Source: Cerrena zonata
Taxonomy: Eukaryota > Basidiomycota > Agaricomycetes > Polyporales > Cerrenaceae
NCBI GenBank assembly: GCA_038087015.1
Contig: JASBNA010000013.1
Coordinates: forward strand, 620,001-684,000
Direction: 5' to 3'
Length of the DNA: 64,000 bases
In this document: positions 11,601 to 20,808 of the stretch, piece after piece
Layout: every line of letters begins with the position of its first letter
How positions within the stretch are numbered: the first letter of the stretch is position 1
Position numbers and translations under genes: made by a program
The notes under the pieces: generated by a model
The model's input: only the letters and a program-made list of their open reading frames with translations
The model's database searches: none
What the model was told of the DNA's origin: nothing

Positions 11601-13643
11601 GGAATCACTTGGAAATCTGTCACCATACTGTAAGTCCAAAAAATTCGAAGAATGTGGAAAACTGAGCTTTGATCTATCGAAATTAGGAAAATGTGGTTTT
11701 ACAAGTTTAGGTTCTTTCTCTGCTTCGAAAACTGTTGTGAACATGGTGGGATCTCGTCTAAAGTAATAGCTATTCAGAAGCATCTCTATTGGATTTTTTG
11801 CAGTATTTTTCGGTTCAGGCATTATTTTTTGCTGTTTCTTTTGGTTGTGGTTAGCGATTGCGCTTGAAGCTTTTCTTTTCAAAGGTTTGGTTATCCTCTT
11901 TTTTTGGAGATTACCAAAAGTGTCCAATGTTCTATGCTTTTTCTTTCTGTGTCCATTGGCCCTCGAATTGGTGGATGTGTTACTAGTTTTGGGATGGTGT
12001 GTAATTGAGGTTTTAGTTAGATTTTCTTGATGAGTATTTCTTCCGTTTTTATAAGTTTTAGGTTTAGATTTAAGTTTTGGTTTCGAGGCAGTATAAGCGA
12101 AAAGGGGATCGATGTGGTCTTCTTCTATCAAGGAATCATCACTGTCAGCTAAATCTTTAGCTAGGAAGTTTGAGTGAGTTTCCTGGATATCTGATTCATA
12201 GTTGATGTTAGTGGTCTCTGCAGATCTATTGAAGGTCTCTGAGAAAGGTCGTTCGGGTTCTGACTCTGAATCACTCAGATTACTAAATACCAAATTGTGG
12301 TGTTCATTTTCAGGGCCAAATTCTGATGAGGTTCGGTGGTAGATGTCTGCCGAATTTTCAAAGGGTAATGTTGATTGATAAACTGATGTGTCCACTTCAT
12401 AATAGTTTTGGTCATCAACGAACGTCTTTAATTCTTGCTCTAGTTCGTTATTTTGGTTCCGTGATGACCCATACTTTTTAACAGCTAATCCTTTACGATG
12501 ATCAGAAACTCTTAATGGAGACTTTCTTTTAGATTTCGATTTAGGTTTCCACATTTCGAGTCTTTTGGCAGATTCTGGTAATGCACCATGTAAAACACTC
12601 TTCAACTTACGATATCTACCTCCTACTCTTACCATTGTTTCTTCATCTGCCTGTGAACCTTCCCCAATATCGTTTTCATCACTATCAGTAGATGATTCAT
12701 TCAAGTCGAGAATTGAGGGACGTTGACGGTCAGATACCGGTTCATTGAACTCAAAGCCATCTTGGTTGTTCTGACTTTTTAATGGCGATGGATGTTTTGG
12801 AAGAAGTGGTAAGTCATCATTTGAGAGATCTGAATCAGAGGATAAATAGTTATTATCATCTGCCGATAGAACTGGGTCGTCATAAGAAGCAATGACGTTT
12901 TGTGATTGTGATTGCGATTGAGATCCCTCTTGATTTTGCGTTGGGATCGCTTGGGAGCTGTCTTGCTTATTTCTTCTTGAGCCTTTCCCCAAAAAGGAGT
13001 AAAAATTTTTGGCTTTAAATCTATATTCGTGGGGGTTTTGCTTCTTTCGTTGTAAATATGCACTATTGAGGTACTTTACAATCTTTTCTATATCTGGTGT
13101 TTCTTCATATAGGTTGTTCAATTGTTGAGGTTTGCATAATCCTAAATATTGGGCCTGGTCAGTTAAGTATGGATGAGTGCTGGCGAAATTTCGTTTTCGT
13201 AGTCCCCTCCTCGAAGTATTGATGAATTGATTTGCTTCTAAAAAAGTCTGTAGGTTTTCAGCATCTTCGGCTTCTTGGGCCAATTCTCGATTCCTTATCT
13301 CAGAATCAGGGGCAATGGACTCGTTGGGCACATGCTGGTCTCTATTATTTGATTTTTTTGAAAAAGCAAGCGACTGAGGCCCATTTTTGATCAAACTTGG
13401 AATATCTATAAGATCAATGTTGGATTCTTGTGAGGAGCTGACGATCTCTGAATCGGATTCAGCCGTGGTCTCTGACGGTTTATACAAGTGAGAATACTTG
13501 GAATCACCAATTTGGCTGATTATACTCTGCCGTATATTATCTGGTAAAAGGGATATGTTTTGTGCCAATCTTCGAGTGTTGATTGACTCTTCAGAGAGCA
13601 CACCAATACCTTCGTCTTCGGAATCAGGAACGCATTGCAGCAT
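8646..13643 (-). CDS. MMS22: DNA-repair ubiquitin-ligase adaptor Mms22
   Basis: The 1,665-residue protein starts MLQCVPDSEDEGIGVLSEES. The N-terminal ~650 residues are disordered and rich in Ser/Asp/Glu and basic tracts; the C-terminal ~1,000 residues are helical with few repeats, as in the Mms22/Mus7 family. S. cerevisiae Mms22 (1,454 aa) binds Mms1 and the cullin Rtt101 and acts at stalled or broken replication forks. Assignment rests on overall architecture and the N-terminal acidic pattern, so it is less certain than for enzymes. The frame is intact over almost 5 kb. The start is the first ATG. Its upstream region, shared with NUP60, contains a GACGCGTC MluI-type box, consistent with G1/S expression of a replication-repair gene. 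Confidence 0.75.
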   Translation of the reverse strand: MLQCVPDSEDEGIGVLSEESINTRRLAQNISLLPDNIRQSIISQIGDSKYSHLYKPSETTAESDSEIVSSSQESNIDLIDIPSLIKNGPQSLAFSKKSNNRDQHVPNESIAPDSEIRNRELAQEAEDAENLQTFLEANQFINTSRRGLRKRNFASTHPYLTDQAQYLGLCKPQQLNNLYEETPDIEKIVKYLNSAYLQRKKQNPHEYRFKAKNFYSFLGKGSRRNKQDSSQAIPTQNQEGSQSQSQSQNVIASYDDPVLSADDNNYLSSDSDLSNDDLPLLPKHPSPLKSQNNQDGFEFNEPVSDRQRPSILDLNESSTDSDENDIGEGSQADEETMVRVGGRYRKLKSVLHGALPESAKRLEMWKPKSKSKRKSPLRVSDHRKGLAVKKYGSSRNQNNELEQELKTFVDDQNYYEVDTSVYQSTLPFENSADIYHRTSSEFGPENEHHNLVFSNLSDSESEPERPFSETFNRSAETTNINYESDIQETHSNFLAKDLADSDDSLIEEDHIDPLFAYTASKPKLKSKPKTYKNGRNTHQENLTKTSITHHPKTSNTSTNSRANGHRKKKHRTLDTFGNLQKKRITKPLKRKASSAIANHNQKKQQKIMPEPKNTAKNPIEMLLNSYYFRRDPTMFTTVFEAEKEPKLVKPHFPNFDRSKLSFPHSSNFLDLQYGDRFPSDSILQVIDIEKVNAIPYGQDFSFLGDLVFFDLFGHSYSFLLVNKISANENCERYFYHLRKVLFDPRVDGLESLTREIYQSVKGMLKWLLILQERPSDKSWRCLQNILNEYSKFKQSGSVIKSMIFHPHMILMYHVFRKLHESTTSEALTESPMETYRIDYWCNFLQFFDLDDLKAIHSGSEGNNLYLLESLYCIYLLLKEKSNCWWPSINEALWRVVSLKAQDGQLLSIFYILATMIPNKYVGWQCFQGWYLKFQDTDESDNHNDFLDIIYLLNQRLAWGLEEKLVTNIYSVITKRKFANFSDEPNSYEIIGQIRTRDDIPDNCFFDRFMQFLYFYVSSLPVDFNKKRLISKLITSSQYHYEEGKTHFAMYVNRMNLVLLLSQISDLDLNNQFDNLLEQVSSSGDVKIYEQALKGLLSYSDIALNKKSRLPSTGYSIFFNIILKHYNSVMGVQKLWRKFSRKLENQFAQTQNLDLTFEFFTFIMEIDFKKMPEEIALFTVKTSLLILNLLIKSKEVLSKSHLTTLKVIEEKIISLANLQMGRFPIPNDLTESRVVTLVEYCIQVWNRSTFLSRESNWNTILLQKFPYLGNQLSRERFILYLYNDLLSFVNLREHIETITVIVLKDLACRESSPYLLPMISLLNKNHYGVFTLKNMYIPWSLTPKQIQLFKTQIMSNIILNIKNDAISNQKAKAIYLLELVDSIDKGYTHFFLDESYVEFCKQTVESIYKNCKQFIHKTDKFWNLSSKLGFSYNSNEIEWRSTNSLEKLAIVHREFLTSLHFKKDYKCTLKQYLTPEFNHVMFQLFFIYLKALNSQKGEQWALMSYYLEFIQEMYRGTKINVTDNAHKIFLQQLVFLPYIRLENSSNANYEIYQWKVMKSIFKILHSCTLIFDGYRDKSWISNLVEETISVFKGEFEPKIDLPYTTYSLYDIFTPNSVTYHPQTEFLDEDVALAKEEAMKSLLRLEEKTYSIPSNEVLLFDLDFDVL

Positions 13644-13706
13644 CTTAGCCTTCGAGTAGATCCCCGACTAACCCTGGGATCTTCAAAAGTACTTTTTGTT
13701 CGATAA

Positions 13707-13714
13707 GACGCGTC
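13707..13714. promoter_or_regulatory. MluI cell-cycle box (MCB) GACGCGTC
   Basis: ACGCGT at 13708-13713 within an 8-base palindrome, 64 bases upstream of the MMS22 ATG. ACGCGT is the core bound by MBF (Mbp1-Swi6) at G1/S genes. A single copy is only suggestive. Confidence 0.5.
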
Positions 13715-13966
13715 GAATCCTCAGCTTTAAATTGAATTATCTCCACAACTATCGGGTAGTCCACCTTCGATTGTTAATGTGTCGACGTATATGACCTTCT
13801 GGTTTGACTTTAGACCCATATAAACTTAAGCGCCCAGGCGGTTCTTAGGGCGGCAACAATTTTATCTATGTTGATGTGTAACTGATTCGATTTGTTGATA
13901 CTGATCTTTTTTTAAAAGTGATGGAGTTCTTTTGTTATGTGCAGTATTTCGATTTTTTGCTCGCGC

Positions 13967-13976
13967 GTCACGTGAC
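13967..13976. promoter_or_regulatory. E-box palindrome GTCACGTGAC
   Basis: A 10-base palindrome with CACGTG, 115 bases before the NUP60 ATG. The flanks (GTCACGTGAC) match the Cbf1 preference and match the arms of the LEU1/CUL3 palindrome. Confidence 0.5.
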
Positions 13977-14090
13977 CGCCTTTAATTTTGGTTTTTTTCA
14001 AGTTTTTTTTTGGTTTTTTTCATCATCGAAACCTTGTTTCAAGTGCTTCATCACTGAGATCACGACTAATCAAGACCAGCAGGATCCAAT

Positions 14091-15737
14091 ATGGATAATA
14101 GAAGGGTGTTCAAATCCTCGTACAGAGAGAAAGCGCGTGAGAACTCGACTCCGTACTCCAGAAAGAATGGGGGAGGGTTATTTTCCAAGGTTAAGCTGTT
14201 CTTTGCTCCCAGCATGTGGAATAATACAGAAAACAGCACTGAAGCATCTAATACGGTTTCTCCAGCGCAGTCACTTAAGCCATTTACCTTTCCAGAGCCG
14301 GACACCTCGTTGTTTCAGACACCATCGAAAGTTGAAGGGAATAATCAATTGAAACTTCAACCAGCTCTCGAGACACCCAATAAGGTTTTATCTAGTTTTT
14401 TCCAAGAGAAAGGTGATAAGCCGTTAACTGAAGTTGAATATGAAGGAGTGGTATCGTTGCTATCTAAAGTTCGTTCTGAAAATAATACTCCTAATACTAG
14501 TGTGATATATCGTGGTAAAGATAAACCATTTGAACCAGCATCGGAATCAACTAATCATAATCAAACAAATGAATCAGTTCTCAAAAGTGAACCACATAAT
14601 TTTGCCATCACTCCATATAATCAAACAACTCTCAAGAGTACTGATGGTCACGATGTATCGGGGATTCTCTCTACTCCTGAGTATAAACCAGTTTATCATT
14701 CAGTTAATGATAGTCTCACCATCAGGGATGTTCCTTCAGTGAAAAGAGTGTACCAGTTTTCCGGGTTACCATCCCCATATAGAACTAGAATCAAGGCGCC
14801 ATCATTTTCCAAGCCTAAAAGACCACTTAGAATCCTGCCCAATAGTACCACCAATTCGTCATTCCTTAATCCTAATAATAATAGCAAAAACTTAAGTAAT
14901 ACTGCCAATACTTTATTGAATATATTAGATGGTAACGTCAGTGAAGTCAGTGAGAATAGTGAAGTTGACAATTCAATGAAGAAGTTTTCAAATCCTTATT
15001 CTGGTCATCTGTCTATTAGAAAACGTAAAAATCAAGAAGATCGTTCAGAATTTTCTCAGAACATTAGTTCTACTCCAACTAAAAAGAGAGCTAATGGTAA
15101 CACTACTAAAATCAACGACTCTATCAACGATACTAATACTAATGTAATGACAGCGGATGACATTAGTAAAACCGTTTCTTTCAATAAAGCTGAGGAATTG
15201 CCCACTAAAACTGATGCCAAAGCCGAAAAACCAGACTCCGAATCATCTGAATTCAATTTATTTGCATCGAAACCTACCACTAAAGATAAAAACCCAACAG
15301 CATCTGCATCTAACGAACCCAAATTCAAATTCGCTCCTCCATCAAATGGGAAACCCACCGAAAGTAACCCTAAACCACAACCCATCTTCAATTTCGGTAA
15401 TTTCACCAAACCTACAGAAACCAACAAATCTACAGTTACCGACAAATCTACAGAAACCGACAAATCTACAGAAACCAAAGAACCTACAGAAATCAGCAAG
15501 CCCAATGGAACTGTACACTCCAATGGCAATGAAAACGAATCTAAATTCAAAATTAATGATAACGAATCTACAACACCATTTGCAAAAGTATCCACCAACG
15601 GTTCTGCAAATGGCCTAATCAAGCCTACATTAAATGGAACCAGTGCCGAAAATTTTGAATTTCCTGAAATTGAAACAGTCCCCGTTAGCTTGGATATGGA
15701 ACAAGTGGAAAAGTACAAAAATTCATTTGAATTTTAA
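14091..15737 (+). CDS. NUP60: Nuclear-basket FG nucleoporin Nup60
   Basis: The 548-residue protein has the Nup60 landmarks in order: a basic amphipathic start with LFSKVKLFFAP (about 30-40), the helical motif PLTEVEYEGVVSLLSK (about 112-127), FSGLPSPYRTRI, NTANTLLNILDGN and NPYSGHLSIRKRK. The C-terminal half is low complexity with FKFAPPSNG and FNFGNFTKP type FG/FN repeats and a tandem Thr/Glu/Lys repeat at about 440-470. Nup60 anchors the nuclear basket to the inner nuclear membrane and binds Kap95 and Ran. In S. cerevisiae NUP60 is YAR002W, beside CEN1. It ends 176 bases before ERG26, with a short (TA)n tract in between. The ATG at 14091 is the first in frame. Confidence 0.93.
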   Translation: MDNRRVFKSSYREKARENSTPYSRKNGGGLFSKVKLFFAPSMWNNTENSTEASNTVSPAQSLKPFTFPEPDTSLFQTPSKVEGNNQLKLQPALETPNKVLSSFFQEKGDKPLTEVEYEGVVSLLSKVRSENNTPNTSVIYRGKDKPFEPASESTNHNQTNESVLKSEPHNFAITPYNQTTLKSTDGHDVSGILSTPEYKPVYHSVNDSLTIRDVPSVKRVYQFSGLPSPYRTRIKAPSFSKPKRPLRILPNSTTNSSFLNPNNNSKNLSNTANTLLNILDGNVSEVSENSEVDNSMKKFSNPYSGHLSIRKRKNQEDRSEFSQNISSTPTKKRANGNTTKINDSINDTNTNVMTADDISKTVSFNKAEELPTKTDAKAEKPDSESSEFNLFASKPTTKDKNPTASASNEPKFKFAPPSNGKPTESNPKPQPIFNFGNFTKPTETNKSTVTDKSTETDKSTETKEPTEISKPNGTVHSNGNENESKFKINDNESTTPFAKVSTNGSANGLIKPTLNGTSAENFEFPEIETVPVSLDMEQVEKYKNSFEF

Positions 15738-15913
15738 CCTCTTCCCTATATATATATATATATATAATGTAATATTAGTCTCATACTCAATTGTATACGA
15801 AGCGAGAAAAAACTAAACGAGCTGCGAACAAAGGTGAAAAATTAAAAACTTTCCATCAAAGGATCAGCTTATCATATATCTTTTCAATAAGAAAGTATCT
15901 ATTTGAAGAAAAG

Positions 15914-16972
15914 ATGAGCGGTGAAGATCCATTAAGATCAGTTCTTTTGATCGGGGGCGCTGGTTTTTTGGGATTACATTTAATCCAACAATTTTATCAT
16001 CATAAACCAAATACCAAGATCCACGTATTTGATATTCGTCCATTACCAGAAAAACTTTCAAAGTATTTTACATTTGATAGGGAACAAGTAGAGTTTCATC
16101 AAGGGGATCTTACTAAAGAGGAAGATATTTTGAAAGCGATCGAAAGCTCCAAATGTGATGTTATTATTCATTCTGCTTCACCAATTCATGGGATGGGTCA
16201 AGCGATTTATGAGAAAGTTAACGTTGTGGGTACTAAGACTTTGATTAAAGTTGCCAAACAAGCACAAGTGAAAGCATTGGTGTATACTTCATCTGCCGGG
16301 GTTATATTTAACGGGCAAGACGTTATGAATGGGAATGAGACCTGGCCATATCCCGAAGTACATATGGATGGATATAATGAAACCAAGGCTATTGCAGAAA
16401 CTGCGGTTATGGAAAGTAATTCTAGTGATTTCAAAACTGTTTGTTTAAGACCAGCAGGAATCTTTGGGCCTGGAGATCGACAATTGGTTCCAGGTTTAAG
16501 GGCAGCAGCCAAATTAGGACAATCCAAATTTCAAGTTGGTGATAATAATAATTTATTTGATTGGACTTACGTTGGCAATGTAGCTGATTCCCATATTTTG
16601 GCAGCAGATAAGATTTTAGATGCCAAAACATCTTCAGAAGTTGAAGGGCAGACTTTTTTCATTACAAATGATTGTCCTACATATTTTTGGACCTTGGCTC
16701 GTACCGTATGGAAAGCCGATGGCCATATTGTTGACAGAAACATTGTCTTATCCAGGCCGGTTGCTTTAGTAGCTGGATACTTATCGCAATTTTTCTCTAA
16801 CTTATTGAATAAAGAAGCTGGATTAACTCCATTTAGAGTTCGGGTTACTTGTGCATACCGTTACCACGACATTACTAGGGCCAAAGAGATATTAGGGTAC
16901 GAACCTGCGGTTGATTTAGAAACTGGTATTAAACATACATTAGATTGGATTTATGAAACTCACGAAGATTAG
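15914..16972 (+). CDS. ERG26: Sterol-4-alpha-carboxylate 3-dehydrogenase (decarboxylating)
   Basis: This NAD(P)-dependent enzyme performs the oxidative decarboxylation step of C-4 demethylation in ergosterol synthesis, with Erg25, Erg27 and Erg28 at the ER. The 352-residue product is a short-chain dehydrogenase of the 3-beta-HSD family: the Rossmann motif GGAGFLGLH at about residue 14, an active-site YNETK motif (catalytic Tyr and Lys) at about 155, and the family block LRPAGIFGPGDRQLVPGL. Length matches S. cerevisiae Erg26 (349 aa). I choose the ATG at 15914 (MSGEDPLRS): the open frame extends upstream to 15791 but only from a TTG, and those residues are not conserved. In S. cerevisiae this gene is YGL001C, the first ORF left of CEN7. 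Confidence 0.96.
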   Translation: MSGEDPLRSVLLIGGAGFLGLHLIQQFYHHKPNTKIHVFDIRPLPEKLSKYFTFDREQVEFHQGDLTKEEDILKAIESSKCDVIIHSASPIHGMGQAIYEKVNVVGTKTLIKVAKQAQVKALVYTSSAGVIFNGQDVMNGNETWPYPEVHMDGYNETKAIAETAVMESNSSDFKTVCLRPAGIFGPGDRQLVPGLRAAAKLGQSKFQVGDNNNLFDWTYVGNVADSHILAADKILDAKTSSEVEGQTFFITNDCPTYFWTLARTVWKADGHIVDRNIVLSRPVALVAGYLSQFFSNLLNKEAGLTPFRVRVTCAYRYHDITRAKEILGYEPAVDLETGIKHTLDWIYETHED

Positions 16973-17142
16973 TTTAGTAGTATAGTAATATAAAATAAAT
17001 GAATAAAAATCGTGTATTAGAATTGAAAAAGAAAAGAGAATGCAAAAAAAACGAAAAACGAAAAAAAAAAAAAAAAAAATCGTGTTTGAGAAGTATAAGG
17101 CTCATATGCATAGAAGTATTAGACACCCTATTGACGAAATGA

Positions 17143-17863
17143 CTAAACAATCAAACACACGATGACAAACAACGGGATAAACCAAGGTATCAAATGGTTA
17201 GCAGAAGATTGAGCTATTTTAAAAATTAGTAGGCGAAAGCAAAGGGATAAAGGGATGAGAATACGTACAATACCCAGAAACGGTTGTTTGATTAGAAACG
17301 TTTGATATATTAGAAACGTTTATAACGTTTGTTGAATTGGAAAAGGTGATGTTTTTAATTGCAGAGTGTTCAACTTCATTATCGGTATACTCGAATAAGT
17401 CTATTTTTATCTCATCATTTGAATCGGTGAATTTTTTCAATTTGGATTTTATAGTGAATTGATTGGATAATTGATCCAAGGAGCCAGCTCTTGCTTTTGA
17501 TTTGGGCATTTCCGTCTCACCCACCATAAAAGAGTCGTCTTTATTGAAGGGTAAATTACAAGCATTTACATCATTCAATGAAGCACAATCATTCAACAAC
17601 ACCGTTAAAAAGTTATTGGACGGATTGTTAGGACACACTTTAAAGCAAGACGAGTCCAATTTCTGTAGGGCACAGCATTCGCAAGCCAAATCGTTTGACT
17701 TACATAAATCCAACTTGGTTAAGATATCATTGCAACAACTGGATAACTTGATCAAATCCTGCGAATTACACTGCTCGTAAGGTCTGGGATTGGGATTCAC
17801 ATACGAGTCGTAATGCTCCGACATCACTAGTCCAATCACGTAGAGTAAGAAAACCAACATCAT
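17143..17863 (-). CDS. Small cysteine-rich GPI-anchored surface protein, two exons
   Basis: Exon 1 runs from the ATG at 17863 to 17269, a 55-base intron occupies 17268-17214, and exon 2 runs from 17213 to a TAG at 17143-17145. The intron has a GTACGT donor, a TACTAAT branch point and ends AATAG. Splicing joins the frame exactly and replaces a short hydrophilic tail by one ending in a hydrophobic stretch (IPWFIPLFVIVCLIV), a typical GPI-attachment signal, with SSAN as plausible cleavage region. The 221-residue product has an N-terminal signal peptide (MMLVFLLYVIGLVMS), eleven cysteines in a compact domain (SSCCND, ACECC and others at about 30-105) and several Asn-glycosylation sequons (NITFSNST, NVSNISNVSNQT). 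I do not recognise a named family. It is probably a cell-wall or plasma-membrane protein of unknown role. Confidence 0.8.
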
Positions 17864-18879
17864 TGTATAACTAAACCTCCACTACAACTACTGGAGCTAC
17901 AAGTTTTATTTGCAATCAATTGTCGCAAAAAAAGGTGCTGCCTTCCACAAACAGACATCCCCATACTTAAGCCTACCAACGAATCTGGCTGCACCAACCA
18001 CCCCATCTAGCGTTCCACCCCCAATCTCCTTTGGCTCTGCGCAGTCTACTGAACTGCCACTGGAAAGCAACTAGACGACTACTGAATCATTATAATGAAA
18101 TTCCCCATCAAATGTTCACAACCCTTGAAATTTTCGCGTTTGACTGGAACTCCAGAGCCAACTCCCTTCGCAGCTGCTCTCGCTTCGTCTCGCCAGTGTC
18201 CTGACACCCACCCCGGCCTCGTCATCCCGTCTGGGTGCCAGTCAAGCAGCTACTCCTGCTCTTCTTCCTGGGCAGCTCGTCCGGTGACTGTCTTGAAGGC
18301 TTTCGACGTCAAAGTGGCGAAGCCCCCGGGGAACCTGTACACAAAGGAGAACAAAGGAATCTGGTTCCTGGTTTCGATCCTTTGCAGCATCTTTTGTTTT
18401 TTTTTTGTTGATTTTTTTTTTTTTTTTGCAGTAACAAATCCAGGGAAGGTTACAATTGGAGTTTCCTTTCAAAATTTTCAACCTTTTTGGGCTCACAATA
18501 AGCTGGTGACAGTTTACTGTAATGCCCCAATAGGATTTGTAGTGAATGGTGAATCTAATAGCCTCGTTAGCTGGAGTCTATTTTTATGTTGTTTTTTTTG
18601 TTTTTTTGTTTTTTTTTTTTTGTTTTATAATGTAGTTTGACCATATCTATTCGTGTTTCGTGTTAATTGTGGTTCTACCCTTATATAATTGAGTAGGTAT
18701 CCTGATTTTTCTAAATTCTTGTTGGTCTTGTTCTTCTTGTCCTTAGACTTGTTCTCTTTTTTCATTAAGCATACTAAATTTCTTTTCTTAGCTAATCCGA
18801 TCACTTTGATCTATTCTATCGCTTTGGACTTCCCTCTTACGTTCGCTTAATCAAAAATACAAGAAAAGGAAACATAACA
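17864..18879. other. Long intergenic region, GPI-protein gene to GAS1
   Basis: This divergent region of about 1 kb should hold both promoters. It includes a GC-richer island at about 18150-18340 and long T runs at 18408-18428 and 18590-18625. Frames at 18095-18640 (plus) and 18242-18496 (minus) have low-complexity, unconvincing translations and are not called. Confidence 0.6.
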
Positions 18880-20503
18880 ATGAAGTTTAGTTTATTAGTT
18901 TCTAGTTTGATTTTTTCATTCTGTTCAATTGCCTTGGCTGGTGATTCTCCAACTCCCGAAGTTGAAGGTTGTTGGTAATAAATTTTTCTTTAAGAATAAT
19001 GGTTCTCAATTTTTAATGAGAGGTATTGCTTATCAACAAAATGTTGCTAACCAAACCGATACTACTTCTTTTGAAGATCCTTTGGCTGATGCTGATGCTT
19101 GTAAAAGAGATGTTGAATACTTGCAAAAATTAAATACTAACACTTTAAGAATTTATGCTGTTAATACTACTAAAAATCATGATGAATGTATGAAAACTTT
19201 TGCTGATGCTGGTATTTATATCATTGCTGATTTATCTGAACCAAGTGAATCTATTAACAGAAACTCTCCTGAATGGAACTTGGATTTATATAAAAGATAT
19301 ACTGATGTTGTTGATATGTTTTCTAAATATGATAATATCTTAGGTTTCTTTGCTGGTAATGAAGTTACCAATAATAAATCAAATACTGATGCTTCTGCTT
19401 TTGTTAAGGCTGCCATTAGAGATACTAAGAAATATATTAAAGATGAAAAAAAGAAATCCATCCCAGTCGGTTACTCTTCAAATGATGATGAAGACACTAG
19501 AATTGCCATTGCTGATTACTTCTCTTGTGGTGAAATTGAAGAACGTGCTGATTTCTTTGGTATTAACATGTATGAATGGTGTGGTAACTCTAACTTCAAA
19601 TCTTCTGGTTATGCTGATAGAACTGAACAATATAAAAATTTAACCATCCCAGTCTTCTTTTCTGAATACGGTTGTAACGCTGATAGACCAAGAAAATTCA
19701 CCGAAGTTGGTACTTTATTCAGTGATAAAATGACTGATGTCTGGTCTGGTGGTATTGTTTACATGTACTTTGAAGAAGAAAATGAATATGGTTTGGTTTC
19801 TGCTTCTGGTAAAAATGTTAAAACTTTAGATGATTTCAAATATTACTCTAGTGAAATTAACAAAATCTCTCCTTCTTATGCTAAATCTTCTCAAGTTAAA
19901 TCTGCTTCTTCCACTTTACAGTGTCCAAAATCTGCTTCTACTTGGAAAGCTTCTGAAACTTTACCTCCAACCCCTGATAAAGATGCTTGTGATTGTATGG
20001 CTAAATCTTTATCTTGTGTTGTCGCTGATGATGTCGATGACTCTGATTATGGTGACTTATATGGTTACATCTGTTCTAAGATTGACTGTTCCGATATCAC
20101 TTCTGATGGTGCTAAAGGTAAATACGGTGGTTTCTCCTACTGTGCTGATAAAGATAAGTTATCTTACATTTTGAATAAATACTACGAAAAGAATGGTAAA
20201 TCTAAATCTGCTTGTTCTTTCAAAGGTTCTGCTTCTTTGAATAAGAGTGCTTCCACCGCTAAATCTTGTTCTTCTAAGATTGCTCAAGCTACTAAAGGTG
20301 GTTCTAAATCTGGCTCCTCTGGTTCTTCCTCTTCTGGTGACTCTAGTTCTGGTTCTTCCTCTGGTGGTTCTGGTTCTTCTTCTACCTCTAGTGGTAAATC
20401 ATCCGGTGCCGCTCATTTCAAACCTGCCTCCAAAGGTGAATTATTCGCCGTTGCCTCTATGGTTACCTGTTTTGTTGGTGGTGTTTCCTTCATTTTCGCT
20501 TAA
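18880..20503 (+). CDS. GAS1: GPI-anchored beta-1,3-glucanosyltransferase (GH72, Gas1/Phr type), one apparent +1 frame break
   Basis: This enzyme elongates and branches cell-wall beta-1,3-glucan. The ATG at 18880 encodes a signal peptide (MKFSLLVSSLIFSFC, SIALA), but after DSPTPEVE the frame meets TAA at 18973-18975. The +1 frame is then open to 20503. Removing one G of the GG at 18967-18968 would restore the family sequence EVVGNKFFFKNNGSQF. With that single base discounted, the catalytic glutamates fall at residues 161 (FFAGNEV) and 262 (FFSEYGCN), the positions known in S. cerevisiae Gas1. A CBM43/X8 cysteine-rich domain (about 330-430), a Ser/Gly-rich stretch and a C-terminal hydrophobic GPI signal follow. 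Total about 540 aa, as in Candida Phr1/Phr2. Codon use is that of a highly expressed gene. Most likely an assembly indel in an intact gene. Confidence 0.9.
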
Positions 20504-20808
20504 GGAACCTTTTAAACAAACAGAAATACTTTTAAAAAAAAAAAAAATTAGTTTTTTATAACTTAATTCTTTCAAATGTTTTATATTTTTTATTCTTTAT
20601 CCCTTTTGTAAAGGTCTTTTCTTATATATATACTTGATTTGTGGTTCAATTCTCTTAGAACTCACTAATAAACAAGTTTTTTTTTTTTGATTTTAATACA
20701 TATACTAGTTAAATTATGAAATCTTGAAGTGTAGTGAATTTTATAGATACAACTGTATTTAACAATATTTGTATTATTCTAGATGCAATTTATATAGTGT
20801 ACATTTGT
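20504..20808. other. Convergent intergenic region, GAS1 / PXR1
   Basis: About 305 AT-rich bases holding two 3' untranslated regions with A/T runs. I see nothing else. Confidence 0.6.

Larger units (their letters stand above)
13644..14090. promoter_or_regulatory. Divergent promoter MMS22 / NUP60
   Basis: These 447 bases contain an MCB-type palindrome (13707-13714), a CACGTG palindrome (13967-13976) and T-rich tracts next to the NUP60 start. A frame beginning at 13918 overlaps NUP60 and looks like chance. Confidence 0.6.

Noticed and set aside
3967..13643. Cullin and MMS22 close together as an operon-like Rtt101-Mms22 ligase module
   Set aside because: The cullin's C-terminus and its position beside SWC4 point to CUL3, not RTT101, and SWC4 lies between the two genes.
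18095..18640. 181-codon frame on the plus strand upstream of GAS1
   Set aside because: Translation is low complexity, with long Phe runs from T tracts and no domain; it lies in a promoter region.
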